From assembly GCA_963281155.1 (NCBI GenBank), contig CAUJLY010000002.1, positions 6,138,001 through 6,202,000 on the forward strand: a DNA stretch of 64,000 bases. Reading direction: 5' to 3'. Below, one piece after another: positions 44,094-56,450 of this stretch (the stretch's first letter is position 1; every line of letters starts with the position of its first letter). Under the pieces are notes generated by a model. It saw only the letters and a list, made by a program, of their open reading frames with translations, searched no databases and was not told the DNA's origin. This stretch comes from Rhabditophanes sp. KR3021. Its lineage: Eukaryota > Nematoda > Chromadorea > Rhabditida > Alloionematidae. The translations under genes and the position numbers were made by a program.

Positions 44094-45356
44094 TTATTGG
44101 TGGAATCTGCCGCGGTATCCTTCTTTAGTTTCAGTGACAGCAATGGTATTTTCAGTTGCTTGGTAGTTTTGGGCTGGGGCCGGAGCTGGAACTGGAGCGG
44201 TTTCTCTAACGACTTCAGGGGCTTGCTCGTGAACTACTTCGGGGGCTTGTTCGTGAACTACTTCAGTTCCTGGAGCTGATCCACCATTGTATTCTTGCTT
44301 GACTTCAGTGACGTGTTCGACATTTTCTACGACTGGGGCAGTTACTGGAACTTGGACAGCGGTGTGTTCGACAGTTTCAACAATTACGGGTTGAGGGGCG
44401 ATTTGTGGGGCTGGAGCGGAATTGTAAGATTGGGTTGGTTGAACATTGGCTGGAGCAGATGGTCCTGCTTGATATCCTTGGGATTGAGCGACTTGTTGGA
44501 CGGCTGCTGGCCCTGATTGATAACCTTGGGATTGAGCGACTTGTTGGACGGCGGCGGGTCCTGATTGATAACCTTGAGATTGAGCAACTTGTTGGACGGC
44601 GGCTGGTCCGGCGCTATATCCTTGTGATTGTGGAACTTGTTGGACTTCGGCTGGTCCTGATTGATAACCTTGGGATTGGGCAACTTGTTGGACGGCGGCT
44701 GGTCCTGATTGATAAGTTTGGGCACTTGGTCCAGCGCTATATCCTTGGGATTGAGCCGCTGGTCCTGAGCTATATCCTCCTTGGCTTTGTTGACCACCGA
44801 ATCCACCGGATGAAGAACTAGCATATCCACCTTGGGAACCACCGAAACCGCCGCCGTTTCCAGCTGAAGCATATCCACCTTGTCCACCTTGTCCACCGAA
44901 ACCACCTTGTGGTTGTCCTCCGAATCCACCGAATGAAGCACCTCCTCCAATTGGTTGGGCATATCCTTGAGATCCACCGAATGAAGCACCACCTCCGATT
45001 GGAGCTTGAGCGTATCCTTGGGATCCACCAAAAGCTGGTGGTGGGGGAAGAGCGTAAGAAGCTGGTGGAGGAGCTGATCCACCGCCGCATCCGCCTGATG
45101 GGGCTCCACTAAATATTTAATTGTTCAGATTCCACATTAATGAACTTACCAAGCTGGAGCAGCACCACAAGCTGGGGCAGCAGGAGCACAAGCTGGTGGA
45201 CTAAAGACGGATCATTTACTACTCCCCAAATGCAATAACTTACGGTGGTGGACATCCACATCCAGAAGAGCCTCCTCCTCCCAATGCGCCGAACATAAAC
45301 GCATTGGTTGAAGCAGCTACAAGAGCAAGGGCAACAGCAGAAGTGAAGAATTTCAT
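44094..45356 (-). CDS. Secreted Gly/Gln/Pro-rich repeat protein
   Basis: Exons 45356-45244, 45200-45150 and 45108-44094; 392 residues. A signal peptide (MKFFTSAVALALVAASTNA) is followed by a Gly/Cys/Pro-rich head (SSGCGCPPP, ACAPAAPACG), then GGSQGYAQ and GGFGG repeats, then about six units of AQSQGYQSGPAAVQQV, then a Val/Glu-rich tail with tandem EVVHEQAP copies. No folded domain is visible. The head resembles the low-complexity region of nematode ground-like and cuticle-associated proteins, but the C-terminal ground-like domain is missing. A structural role in cuticle or other matrix is inference. The true frame is the one continuous with the signal peptide; several long open frames on both strands over the repeats are artefacts of the repetition. 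Confidence 0.85.
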
Positions 45357-45983
45357 GTTATTTATTTGTAAGAAGAAGAAACTAATAAGTTATATGCTCA
45401 TTTGAAACTAATTCTCCTTTAAATAGTAAATTTTTTACCAAAAAAAAGTGCCTAACTCCTGGATAAACAGGTATTCACGGAAAATGGATATTTACTTGTT
45501 TATAAATGCACATACTTTTGATGGGCGATACCTAAAAACGGGACTAATTTTAATCTTGATTTATTTTCTACTACTATCACTTCATCAAAATCTTTTTTGA
45601 ACATTTTAATTTAAATTGACCATTAATTAAGTGATGTCAGACGGATGTTTCAACTTATTAATTGACTTCAACAATATTTTAAATAACTCTGTTATTTTCT
45701 TTGGTGAACATATAACAATTCATTAGTATCTTTAATATCGAACTCAAAACACACATCAAATGGCCATTATAAATGACTTTTACCTCTGAATATCTGAAAA
45801 TACGTTAGGAACTAAGATCAAGTGATACCATAAAGAAGTTGCGGCGCGGCCGACAATAGAACCGCTTTATTATTCCTCATCTTTTGTTAACAACCAAAAA
45901 ATAATAGTCATTTACATATCATAGTACTGCAACTTTACTATCGATATCACGCACTCACAAAAAGGCTATTCACTATTAACATT
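45357..45983. other. Intergenic, divergent promoters
   Basis: About 630 nt between the secreted repeat protein (-) and the NICE-3 gene (+). No gene seen. GC-rich spot GCGGCGCGGCCG at 45842-45853 stands out in AT-rich surroundings. Confidence 0.5.
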
Positions 45984-47856
45984 ATGATTTTTGATGCATT
46001 TAGTATTCTCTACTTTACTACAGTTTTGTTAACGGTAATCATAAATAAATATATTTACTAATTATATTCCAACTCTCAGGTGGTAGTTGGAATCTTCTTG
46101 CTAAGTGGACGACAAATGGCCCGTACCAAAAATAACAGTGAACGGAAACAAATCGATACGGCAATCGCATCCAATTCTAATAAAGTATGTTTAATTACTT
46201 TCTATTTGTCTATTTTGATATCGGCAATTGATTCGAGTATCAAATTATACAAGTTATAAAGATTATATTACACTATTATTATTAAACCTCCTTTAAGAAA
46301 TTCAGAAAAGATATCAAAAAAAAGGTTGAGGAAGTATGTTATTTTAAAAGTTTGTATGTCCCCAAATTTACCGATTGTATGGTTATTTCTGATCGTAAGT
46401 ATTTTACTTTGTTGTTATTTATTATCATATTTGTAGATGCAAATGCCCCATATGTTCACCGATTAATTGCTTTTGATGAAATTTTGCATGAATGTGGTGA
46501 GTAAATAACCTTCAAAGACTAAATATTTTTAATATGTTTTGTAGACCGCCAATTAGAACGTATAAATCCTGAACTAATTCGGTACCAAGGCGAGTCAACA
46601 TACTCATTTCTCATCAGACTCAAAACAATTGCCTTGCCAGATCTGTCAGAAAGTCTTATCAACCAAATAGGTTATCTTCATGAATGGTGTAGACACCAAA
46701 CCTTTCCTGTGCGTTTAATTTAAAATCTATACACAAATACATACAAAAGGAAATGGACAAAGTTTGTGCTTTTAATAGAAAAAATGAGTCTACCCACACA
46801 AAGTTACTTTCTGTATTATAACTTTTAAATATGTTACCATCATTATGTTTGGAGAAAGTTAAGTTGCTTAGGCATAATATTATGATATTTTGCAGCATAT
46901 AGAAATTTGGTCTTATTATATAGATATTTTGTAGTATGTGTTGGTCTTATTATATAGATATTTGCCATGCATTTAGCCAAATATCTATTTATTTTAATAA
47001 AAGTAGCAAAATGTTTAGTAATGAAAGACATTTATGTGAAAAATAGATTAGATATTTTATTTTTACTTCTTTTACACTTCCAATTCATGTCAAAATTTGT
47101 TGTCAGAAGATTTTGATATGTGAATACTGCATTTTTGTTTGATATAAGTAAGTGGTAGGCTTAGTTAAAAATTAATTGAAAATAAGTAGAGATAACTAGA
47201 AATGTGCCAAGCATCTACATATATTTATTACAATTCATTCCATTTCACTATAATTTACTTCATTTTTGTTGTGCCAATTACTTGGGATGATTAATTATAA
47301 TACAACAAATCAAGAGTAATTGGTATTCTCATTATTCATTTTGTCACTCATAAAAAAGTACCATTCTGCTATTTAGAGTGTTCTATACCGATAAACACAT
47401 GATGACTGATGAGGGCTTTAGGAAAGTTAATCAGATCAAATACTTGCATAACTTTAGTTACTTATTACATTTTGTCCATTAAAAAGTAACCATTTTATTA
47501 TTTCATAACACTTTTAACGATGTTTTTAGAATTTTGAAGCAAAGCAATTAGAGCAGCTGAGAGGATTATTGAAAGAATTTGTCAAGTTACTGAATGACAA
47601 TCAAAAGCATTTGTCTGAAATTAGATGCAATGCGTCATCTCTAAATTCGCACATTTCTCAAATCAATTTGTTTAAAAGACTAAGGAAACATCGTCTCTCA
47701 AATTCGGTTGACAAAACTGCGTATACCACACTACCTTCCAATGGGTTTGACCGGCCGAAAGCGAAATCCCCTTTAATTAGATCAATTTTGCCAACAACAA
47801 TACATGATATCGACAGTCATGAAGAAAGAAAAAGGTTAATAGCATCGTCTTCGTAA
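45984..47856 (+). CDS. NICE-3 / C1orf43 homologue
   Basis: Six exons: 45984-46034, 46080-46184, 46298-46394, 46437-46496, 46545-46708, 47530-47856; 267 residues (human C1orf43: 253). An N-terminal membrane anchor (FSILYFTTVLLTVVVGIFLL) is followed by RQMAR and a basic stretch, as in the family. Then HANAPYVHRLIAFDEILHEC, YRYR-like GESTYSFLIRLKTI, LINQIGYLHEWCRHQTFP, and a last exon with QLEQLRGLLKEFVKLL. The tail KTAYTTLPS parallels the YNTLES end of the human protein. Family (Pfam NICE-3) function is poorly known; the human protein is linked to phagocytosis and Golgi. The last intron is 821 nt and has a 34-bp direct duplication near 46907-46970. Confidence 0.75.
46907..46970. repeat. Direct duplication, 34-bp period
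   Basis: TTGGTCTTATTATATAGATA occurs at 46907 and again at 46941, with the following TTT conserved. Inside the last intron of the NICE-3 gene. Confidence 0.85.
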
Positions 47857-48671
47857 CTAATACATACTATTTTATACACTAATAATGCTATGCCATTCAA
47901 TACGTTCTTAATGCTATTTTTAATGACGTCCTCTCGTCTTCTCCTTTTGCGACATATTCAGTTTTTTGCTTAATCATTAATCCAAATAATTTTGTAATCA
48001 ACACGGGTTTTTATAGTCAAATATTTAACGAAACCACATAGTTAAGAAATTCCAAAAAGACATATCATAGGAACCGTTTAATGGATAGTCTAAGAAGAGG
48101 ATTTTTTGCTACTAAATACACATTCTATCTATGTGATTCTATCTATGCACACTTATCACTGACGACATATATCTGTCTCTACAACAACATTATTAGCTGT
48201 ACATGTACAAAATTAAATTATCTTTTATTGGAACACAATATTTGACATGTATACAAGTATCTAAATATCTAAAAAATCTATCTATGTGTGTGATTCATCC
48301 CTCAAAATATTTTATTTGACTTCAAGTATTGAAATGTATTCGATGTTACGATAAAAATGAAAGCATTTACATATTTAGTTACCAATTATTATTATTCGGC
48401 TCTCACTTCCGATTGTTACCTTTAATTTGTGTACTTGGCTGTCTTTTTTGGGATTATTTTATGGTTAATAATTGTTTTTCAGACCTTTTACAGTACTTAT
48501 TTATGTTATTTCCTTCATTAAGTATTAAATATTGTTAAATATTGAATTAATTATATGGAAGGAGTGCTGGTGCCTAAAGATAATTGTGCTTCATAACAAA
48601 TTTAACGAGGGACAAATATAAGTTAGTACATCATCAATAACGTACCTACACCAGCATATCATAAAAGAAGG
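47857..48671. other. Intergenic, possible upstream exon of the EGF-like gene
   Basis: About 800 nt. No gene can be supported. Because the next protein lacks a signal peptide in its first known exon, a 5' exon may lie here; AAGTTAG at 48618-48624 could be its acceptor. Confidence 0.4.
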
Positions 48672-50953
48672 ATGAATTCAAATGAGGAGAAAGATTTAAA
48701 TAATGCTATTATCTCCTCAGATCCACCAGATATCACGCACCATCCTTCACAGAGTGTTCGTAATAGCTTCCCTATCAAACAAGATGTCTCCCCAAGCACT
48801 TCATCCCCGCCCAACAAATATTTAAGTGAAGGAGAATTGCTAATTACGAATGAAAAAAAAGACACTGGGGTTGGAATTTTACGAAGGCGACTTATGAAAC
48901 AAGGTTTTAAATGTACGTTTTATCAATGCCCTTATCACTCTCTCCCCATCTAGGCCCTACATTCTTTTTTAAATTCTTTTGCCTTGATAATGGCACTTTA
49001 TTAAAATTATTATCAAACTTCTCATATAATATTTATTTTATTCATTATATTTGTTACAGCCGGCACCAGCAATTTACAGCCTTTTGCTGAAACGAATAGT
49101 GATTCCTTCAAACCAAACCCACCCGCCATTTCACCTCCAACCAATCAAACTACCTTGTCTCCCATATTGCTACCAAATGACATGACGAAGGTCGTTGGCG
49201 CTGCAGTTCCTCCTACCCACCAAAACAACATTCCCTTCTCGTCACCAGTCCTCAACGATGAAGAAAAAGTCAAGAAGGAAGAATTAATTGAAAAGGAAAT
49301 TAAAACCAAAATCATCAGTGACACCAAAAATCAAACTGTCTCCGAACCTCACATTTTGGACGGTAAGTGTTTTTGCTAGTTATTATTCTTTTTTCCTAAT
49401 TATTTGGTCAATCACATAATAATATTTAGTCTTTATCACTTCATTTTGTTTTCTACCAATTAAAAGATATTTATTTTTGCTTAAAGATATATATACATTT
49501 TGACTTGAAGATATTTATTTTTGGGCAAACCACTTTTACCCCTAATTTATGGCCACTTTTTAGGAATAAATGAATTGTTTACAGGAGCTTTGAAGAAGAT
49601 AAATAATCTGTTTAAACTTGATAGTGTTTGCGAGAATGGGTATAGGGATGGACGAGGTATTTTGAGATTCTAGTTAATACAAATTAATTTGTCCTCATTC
49701 AGGTAAATGTGTCTGTTTACAGTATTATAGTGGAGACAGCTGCCAGACTTTAGTTTGTGCAAATGGAGGAAAAATAATGGCGAAGATCGGTAATGGAAAG
49801 AAAGTTTGCGAGTAAGTTTGACCCTCATCAACTTAGACAGCCAAAAAAGAGCTTTCGTTTTTTGAATATTTCGAACATTTTAGTAGTTAACTAAGATACG
49901 CTCACATCCAATTTATTTGTTTTATAGAATAATTTCATTTGTCTTAATTTGTTCTTAATTTAATATGATTGTGTGAATTGGTCACATAAAAAAATGTTTA
50001 GTAGGACAATTTTGGTAACAAAAAGAGAGATACACTACATTTACATGCTCTTGAGATGTGCATATCCATTTAATTTGATAGACCTAGTCTTGAAGTCGTT
50101 GTGGTCTTTTATCTTGAAACATATACTTAGGGCAAGTGTGGTATATAGTGTGCCCTATGCTTGTTACGTAATAGTATGTGAGTCTTTTTGAAATAATGAA
50201 GCTTTTTAACACACACACGCACCCAAACCACACATTTATTGAGACCTACTCAAGATGTCATTTTACTGGATATAGTTAATTTATACCAATTTCAGATGCC
50301 CATTCCCACAAATAACGGGAAATTTTTGTGAATTCATCAAGTGTGCGAATGGAGGAAATCCACTAAGGAATGAGGCAAAATGTGAATGCAATAGTCGGTG
50401 GTATGATGGGCGATTTTGTGAGAATTATGCTCTTACAGGAATGGCCATGTTCGCACTTCCTATCGCTTTGATGATTATAATAATTATTGTTTGTGTGGCC
50501 TGTCAGCTTGATCTTTGTGGTAGAAGAAGGAATGTGAGTGTACATGGAGGTAATCGAAGAAATAGAAGAGCACGTGGAACTGAATTGACATCTACTACAT
50601 CATCATATCCAATTAATCAACGGAACTACCCAGTAACTGCTGTTGTCTTATCTCCTGAGCGCGATAGATGGGCAACTGAAAACTTCCTTCAAGAATGTAG
50701 ACAACAAAGAATGACTCATGACGAATTAGCTCGTCGGAGAAGGCAAATCCGTTCAGTAATTGTACCGAATGAGTTTGCCGAGCCATCTGAAACGAGCAAA
50801 CCATTAGAACCACCACCTTCTTATGAAGCAGCCCTCGAAAATGGACTCCCATCAGCTCCTCTTCCAATGTCATTCAATCCTAACGCCCAACCACCACCAC
50901 CCCCGGCCTACAACACTCTTGACCCTAATACAAGGCTAACCAATAACAGGTAA
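48672..50953 (+). CDS. EGF-like single-pass membrane protein with PPxY motifs
   Basis: Exons 48672-48912, 49060-49362, 49564-49656, 49703-49811, 50296-50953; 467 residues as joined. Residues 1-200 are Ser/Thr/Pro/Asn-rich. Two EGF-like modules follow: CENGYRDGRGKCVC.. GDSC, LVCANGG, then CPFPQI..FCEFIKCANGG and CECNSRWYDGRFCE. One membrane helix (MFALPIALMIIIIIVCVACQ) leads to a basic cytoplasmic tail of about 150 residues with PPPSYEAAL and PPPPAYNTL, two PPxY sites for WW-domain partners such as Nedd4 ligases. Without a signal peptide in the first exon, either an upstream exon is missing or the helix serves as signal anchor. Orthologue not recognised. The third exon could start at 49593 instead. 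Confidence 0.75.
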
Positions 50954-51843
50954 AAATCAAGCTGATTTCTGTACAAAAACATATATCAAATTACACTTGG
51001 TCGTATCAAAGTATTTATCACATGTATTAATGTATCTTGTTGCCGTACTTCTCATCAAATAAAATTCTATTTCTAAATACAATCCTTTGTCACATATATT
51101 ATTTCCTGTCTGTAATCTATAATAACCATATTTATTTTCCTCTTAAGTGCATATACATACATAATTTGCTTAGAGTCACTTTTGTACCTTTTCAAAGAAA
51201 TTTTTGGCTTTTAGGAATGCACAAAAGATATACTTAGTCTTTTTTTAAATATAGATATACATAATCTGTGTGCCATTTTTTGTGTTGGGGACGGTTAAAT
51301 GGTTTTGTCATTTTGAAAGAAAGTACGATTTGACTAAATAAGATTGTTTATGAAAGTATAACAATGAGACTTCTTTACACTTTTAAACCAAACCTAATAG
51401 GAAGTGACAAAAAAATGCCTGACACAATTGGAAAGCAGTGAGGTATGAAATTTTTCTTGCATACAGGGGGTGCTTATTTGAGTAGCTCCAAGTGTTCTTT
51501 TGTCACTTAAAGACAATGCAATTTATAATTAAATTCTTTCACCTTTAATCATATGCATGTTATTATTTATTTTAAACGAATGCATATGTATGGTTTGCAA
51601 ATAAAGCAATCAACAAGGAAGGTGTCATATTGGTCATTAATGTAAATTATATTCAAATTTTGTTTTTTCGTACAACAACACTCCAAACGACGTTGTAAAC
51701 AGATCCTGTAACGAACTGATTGTAAACGATTAATAAGTTTTTTGGTCTTCTCAGTTAGTAATGTTTTTATGGCTAGTAACATCGTCGCTTTAAAAATCAT
51801 TTAATTTATTTATTTTTGTTTCAGATAAGTACAAGACAGTAAA
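50954..51843. other. Intergenic, AT-rich
   Basis: About 890 nt. No gene supported. TTGTTTCAG ends at 51825, 18 nt before the SGT start, a likely cis or spliced-leader acceptor. Confidence 0.55.
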
Positions 51844-52896
51844 ATGACTGAACAAGGAGCCCCTGAAGCAGCAGCCGTTTCTATTGACATCACGGACGAT
51901 GAGAGAAATTTAGCCGTCTCTTTCTTGCAGTTGCTAAGATCCAAGATAGCTGATATTCCAAACTTGGATACCAATTATCTGATCATTGCTGACGAGATGG
52001 CTCGTGCCACAGAAGGTTTCTTCGGCATTCAAGATGCTCACTACGCATTTGAACCTACTGAGCCACTTATCGATATGTTTGTGAAGGCTGAATCAGCGGA
52101 CAAAGAAGCACGTGGGAGTCGCTCCGCTGATGATATTAACGCCGAGGCTGAATCATTGAAAGAGAAAGGAAACGGATCTCTTCAAGCCGGAAACTTCGAG
52201 GAAGCTCTTTCTCACTACAATCAAGCTATCCGTCTTGCTCCAAAACCAGTATACTTCTGCAACCGTGCTGCCGCATATTGTCGCGTCGAACAATACGAAA
52301 GAGCTATTCACGATTGCCGTGTAGCTATTGGTCTTGATGATAAGTATGGAAAAGCCTACGGGAGACTCGGACTCGCTCTCTCCTGCCAACACCAATACCC
52401 AGCAGCTATCGAAGCTTACAAAAAGGCCATTGAGTTGGAGCCTGAAGTTCAATCCTACAAGTCAAACCTTGACCTAGCCGAAGCTAACTTCAAGAAATCA
52501 AAGGATGTCCATCAAACCCAAGGAGGTGCACCAAATCTCCAAGACATGTTCGGCTCACTCGGAGGAATGTTCGGAGGAGCCACAGGAGCAGGAGGAATGC
52601 CAGACCTTTCCAACATGGCTTCCATCATGCAAAGCCCCGAATTCGCTGCTATGGCAAACAACTTCCTGGCCGATCCAGCTGCCATTTCCATGGCTCAGAA
52701 CATGTTTGGACCACTTATGGGAGGAGGTGCCAATCCAGCCGCTGGACCACCACCAAACTTTGCTGACCTTGCATCTCAATTCAGAGACCACATCAGAGAA
52801 AGCAATCCCGACATCATCGAAAACCTCCGCAATAACTTTGGTGGGCCAGCACCACCAGGCGGAAACCCACCGGGACCCAACGAACCAGGCAACTAA
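51844..52896 (+). CDS. sgt-1: Small glutamine-rich TPR co-chaperone SGT
   Basis: One exon, 350 residues. The N-terminal helical dimerisation domain (about 15-85, LAVSFLQLLRSKIADIPNLD) is the SGTA type that binds the Get4-Get5/BAG6 complex. Three TPR motifs (about 103-210) start LKEKGNGSLQAGNFEEALSH and include FCNRAAAYCRVEQYERAI and YGKAYGRLGLALSCQHQY; the carboxylate clamp residues for Hsp70/Hsp90 tails are in place. The C-terminal part is rich in Gly, Met, Asn and Pro with MASIMQSPEFAAMANNF, the client-binding region. SGT helps sort tail-anchored and mislocalised proteins in the cytosol. Codons are less AT-rich than in neighbours, as expected of a well-expressed gene. Poly(A) signal near 52964. 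Confidence 0.93.
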   Translation: MTEQGAPEAAAVSIDITDDERNLAVSFLQLLRSKIADIPNLDTNYLIIADEMARATEGFFGIQDAHYAFEPTEPLIDMFVKAESADKEARGSRSADDINAEAESLKEKGNGSLQAGNFEEALSHYNQAIRLAPKPVYFCNRAAAYCRVEQYERAIHDCRVAIGLDDKYGKAYGRLGLALSCQHQYPAAIEAYKKAIELEPEVQSYKSNLDLAEANFKKSKDVHQTQGGAPNLQDMFGSLGGMFGGATGAGGMPDLSNMASIMQSPEFAAMANNFLADPAAISMAQNMFGPLMGGGANPAAGPPPNFADLASQFRDHIRESNPDIIENLRNNFGGPAPPGGNPPGPNEPGN

Positions 52897-53306
52897 AATT
52901 AAAATCACATATATAATTAATTTGTTACATGATTCAATCTGATATATTTTTAGTTTTTGTTCAAATAAAAGAATTTTTTGCAAAATTGTTTCAAGTGTTT
53001 ACGATATTTGTACAATTGGTGTTTCTAAACGCTGTCTTTAATGTATGCTTAATTTATTTTACAAGCATTAAGTTGAACTAATATACACATACAAATTTCT
53101 GGTTCAGACACAATGCGAATACACACTTTTCCAATGACAAATCTCACATAGTCTTTTGCATCTTGACCCATTATATTTAAAAAAATTTGAACCAATTTAC
53201 TTTTGTTTATGTTCGTGGTCCATTTAAGGCGTTTATTGCTGACAAATTAATTGCTCTAAAATTATTTCAGATATTATATTGTTGTTGAATAAAGAGATAA
53301 AGCAAA
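52897..53306. other. Short intergenic gap between SGT and eIF3b
   Basis: About 410 nt on the same strand as both neighbours. TTATTTCAG ends at 53270, a possible spliced-leader or 5' UTR acceptor for eIF3b. Confidence 0.5.
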
Positions 53307-55499
53307 ATGACAATCGTTGTTTCCATACCAATCGACAATGATCGTAACGAATTGGACGATGAAAGCAGATTTGAGGATCCTGAGGATTTTGTGGATGATA
53401 TCGATGTTGATGAATGTAAGTGAACAACTAAAGACTTCCTTTTATAATTAATCTCTTTAGTAGCCAACCAGATGTTAGCCCAATCCTACCCAGACCTAGA
53501 ATCGTATGAGGAAAGGTCTCTCGTCATTTTCGGCCTACCAGTGACAAGTTCAGCGAAGCTCGAAAAGCTGAATGAACACGTTAAGAAGATCATCAGTACT
53601 TCCCACTCAAACTTCGAAATACATGTCCCAGTTCTTGGTGACGGAAGCACAAAGGGGTACATGTTCGTGGAGTTTCCAACGAGCGAGATTGCCGAGAGAG
53701 CCTTGACCGTGCTCGATGGGTTCAAGTTCAGTAAGTACGAATTCAAAGTATTTAAGGTTTCTGGAAGAAAAAGTCTTGCCGAACCCTTAGTCGAATGGAA
53801 AGAACCTACTCCTAGAGATTACATAAATCCAGGAAATGTTTTCTCCCATTTGGTTCATCCAAAATGCCTCGACCAATTCGGACTTCAATTTTCAAACTCT
53901 AAGGAATCGACTCAAACAGGAATTTTCTGGTACCAGAAAGAGCAAGAACCAATGGTTGTAAGTGAAAATGATTCTCTCCGTCCGAATTGGTCTGAAAATC
54001 CTTTCTGCTGGAGTACAAAGGGGACCTACTTTACTACCCTTCACAAGCAAGGTTGCCAAATTTGGGGAGGTGTCAAATTTGAAAGAGTCCAAAGATTCGC
54101 TCACAGTCAACCTCACTTTGTTGATTTTTCTCCAGATGAGAAGTTCTTTGTAGCCTTTTCGATGCCACACCAGAACAGATTTGACCAACCTTGCCTGACT
54201 ATCTTCAACACAATTAACGGAGACGTGGTTAAGGAGTTCACTGGGCTCCAAGTTGGTTTGTCTTCAGAAAATCCAATTCCCGAATGGCCTCTCTTCCAAT
54301 GGTCCTTCGACGACAAATACGTAGCTTATGTCAAGAAAAAGACCGAAACGATCCAAGTCTTCGACACCGAAGATTTCTCCAAAGCCGATAGTGTCCCACT
54401 CAGCAGTATCAACAAAATCCAATGGTCTCCAAACACACACACCATCGCCTACTATTGTGAAGAAGTCGTGAAGACGACTAATCCAGCCGACATTGGAATC
54501 ATCGCCTACCCATCAAAGGAAAGACTTCGCTCCACCAAGATGTTCAGTTGTTGCAGAGCTGAATTTTACTGGCATCCAAATGGTCGTAAATTCGCTTTCG
54601 TTTCGGAAAGGTACGGAAGAAGAACTGAGAAAAATGGAGAGGTTAAGCTTTTCAACTTCAAAACACACGTTGATGTGTTTGATTTGTTTAAGAAGGAAAC
54701 TCCCGTTCAAAATGTAATGATTGACGATCAATTTATCCATTTCGCCTGGGATCCATCTTCAGATAAATTCGCTCTTTTGTGTGGAAGTTCTATCAAGGTT
54801 GTGCATTACATTTATAATGTTGATGCCAATAAGCACGCTCCCGTTGTTTTGTTGAAGGATGAGAAGAATGCTTGTGTTTCGAAGATCGCCAAGTTCGCTC
54901 CAAAGGGATCGTGGCTAGCATTTGCTGGAGTCAAAGCAGCTGGTGGCAGTATTGTGTTTTACGATTGCTCTACCATGGAGCCAATCAAGATGAAGACTGT
55001 TGAACACGCTGAAATGACTGATTGCCAATGGGATCCCAGTGGCAGGTACTTCGTTTCTTCATGCAACAAGCCCAGAGCTGAAAACGGATACGTCATCTAC
55101 AACTTCCAAGGAAAAGTCTTATTCAAGGGCCAACACGACCTGCTTGTCAAATTCGAATGGCGTCCAAGACTCAAGATTCCTGGGGAAGAAGAACGTATCT
55201 TGGAAGTGAAGAAAAATTTCAAAAAATACACTGAAGCTTTCGAGGAAGAAGATCGAATCGAGAAGGATGCCGTTTATAGAGAGATTGTTGGACGCAGAAG
55301 GGGAATCCTCGAGGAGTTCAACAAAATTCGGGAGGCTTACAAGAAGAATTACGTTAGAGAGTTGGAAGAAAGAATACGTCTTCGTAATGGAAAAGATACT
55401 GATAACTGGTTGAATAATACCGAGTATGTTGATCAAAAGGTGACTGTTGTCGTCAAATCTAGTGAAAAGATTGAAACAGCAACCTCTGCAACGGCATAG
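53307..55499 (+). CDS. eif-3.B: Translation initiation factor eIF3 subunit b
   Basis: Exons 53307-53415 and 53461-55499 with a 45-nt intron; 715 residues (C. elegans and human: 700-800). An acidic N-terminus (DDESRFEDPEDFVDDIDVDE) leads into an RRM (about 55-135, SLVIFGLPVT as RNP2 and KGYMFVEFPT as RNP1) that binds eIF3a and eIF3j. A nine-bladed propeller follows, with the family-typical NPFCWSTKGTYF, FDDKYVAYVKKKTETIQVFD, CRAEFYWHPNGRKFAFVSER and DCQWDPSGRYFVSSCN. The C-terminal helical part (RGILEEFNKIREAYKKNYV) binds eIF3i and eIF3g. It is a core scaffold of the 43S complex. Codon use is enriched in C-ending codons, in line with high expression. Confidence 0.95.
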
Positions 55500-56450
55500 A
55501 TTTTATTAATTTGATGTGCTAACTGTTATTGTCTCGAATATTTTATTTCAAGTGGTCCAAAATGACTGTTCGAATCGCTTAAAGTGTTTATCTGTTGATT
55601 TAAATAAATTAAATGATTTAGCCAAGTTGTTGTACTATTTTTGCTTTGCTATTAAGTGAATTTTCCAAATACCTGATATCATGATTCCTTATTTTAAAAT
55701 AGGATCAAAAGCTTTTTATTACACTACTTTCTCATTAATCTGTCAAGCCATACCCTTTTTGTTAATTAAAAAACGTTGATAACCCATCACTCAGCAAAAA
55801 GGACTCATCCATCGGTTGATTGTATTGATAAAGAGTATGTAGTAGAAACATTAATTACAATATTTGAGCATTGAATCATAGCGCTAGTACGATAAGGAAG
55901 ATTATTGTGTCCTTACATGGGTCCCTTGTACCTTTCAATTATTGTATTTAATTATTATATTTTTGGAGATTATCACTATGCTGCCTTTTTTGGGTCACAT
56001 CATATTATCGTATAATTATATTTATGTGTTAAAAGATAATGTCAAAATTGGTTGCCTATTCTTTGCTCTCTCCCATTTAAAGGGATTTTTGTATTTTTGT
56101 TGTAAGATGCTTACATAATCATATTGTATTAATTTTTGATAAAAAGAAAGAGAGAGATTGTCTTCTTTTTGTATAAAATACCAAAAGGGGTAATGTAATG
56201 TGAAGTAGAGAATGAATTATATGTTATCAGAGGATTGAATAAAAAGTAAAATATAAGCATGCATCTACTACGTTTTTAGTTGCTGAAGGAGAAACATTTT
56301 TTGATTAAACATTGCGATTAACGTTGTTGAGTTTACTTTAAAGGTGGTATTATTAATATATTTTATACTCAAATATTTGTTACCTTATTTGTTTATTAAT
56401 TTTGTGTTGCGCGCATTTGTTTATTAATATCACGCCATTTCAGAGAAATA
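55500..56450. other. Intergenic, AT-rich
   Basis: About 950 nt. AATAAA-type signals for eIF3b near 55603. No gene supported. ATTTCAG ends at 56443, just before the next ATG. Confidence 0.55.

Noticed and set aside
44384..45112. Long open frames in other frames and on the plus strand over the secreted repeat gene
   Set aside because: They arise from in-register repeats; only the frame linked to the signal peptide exon has proper splice phases.
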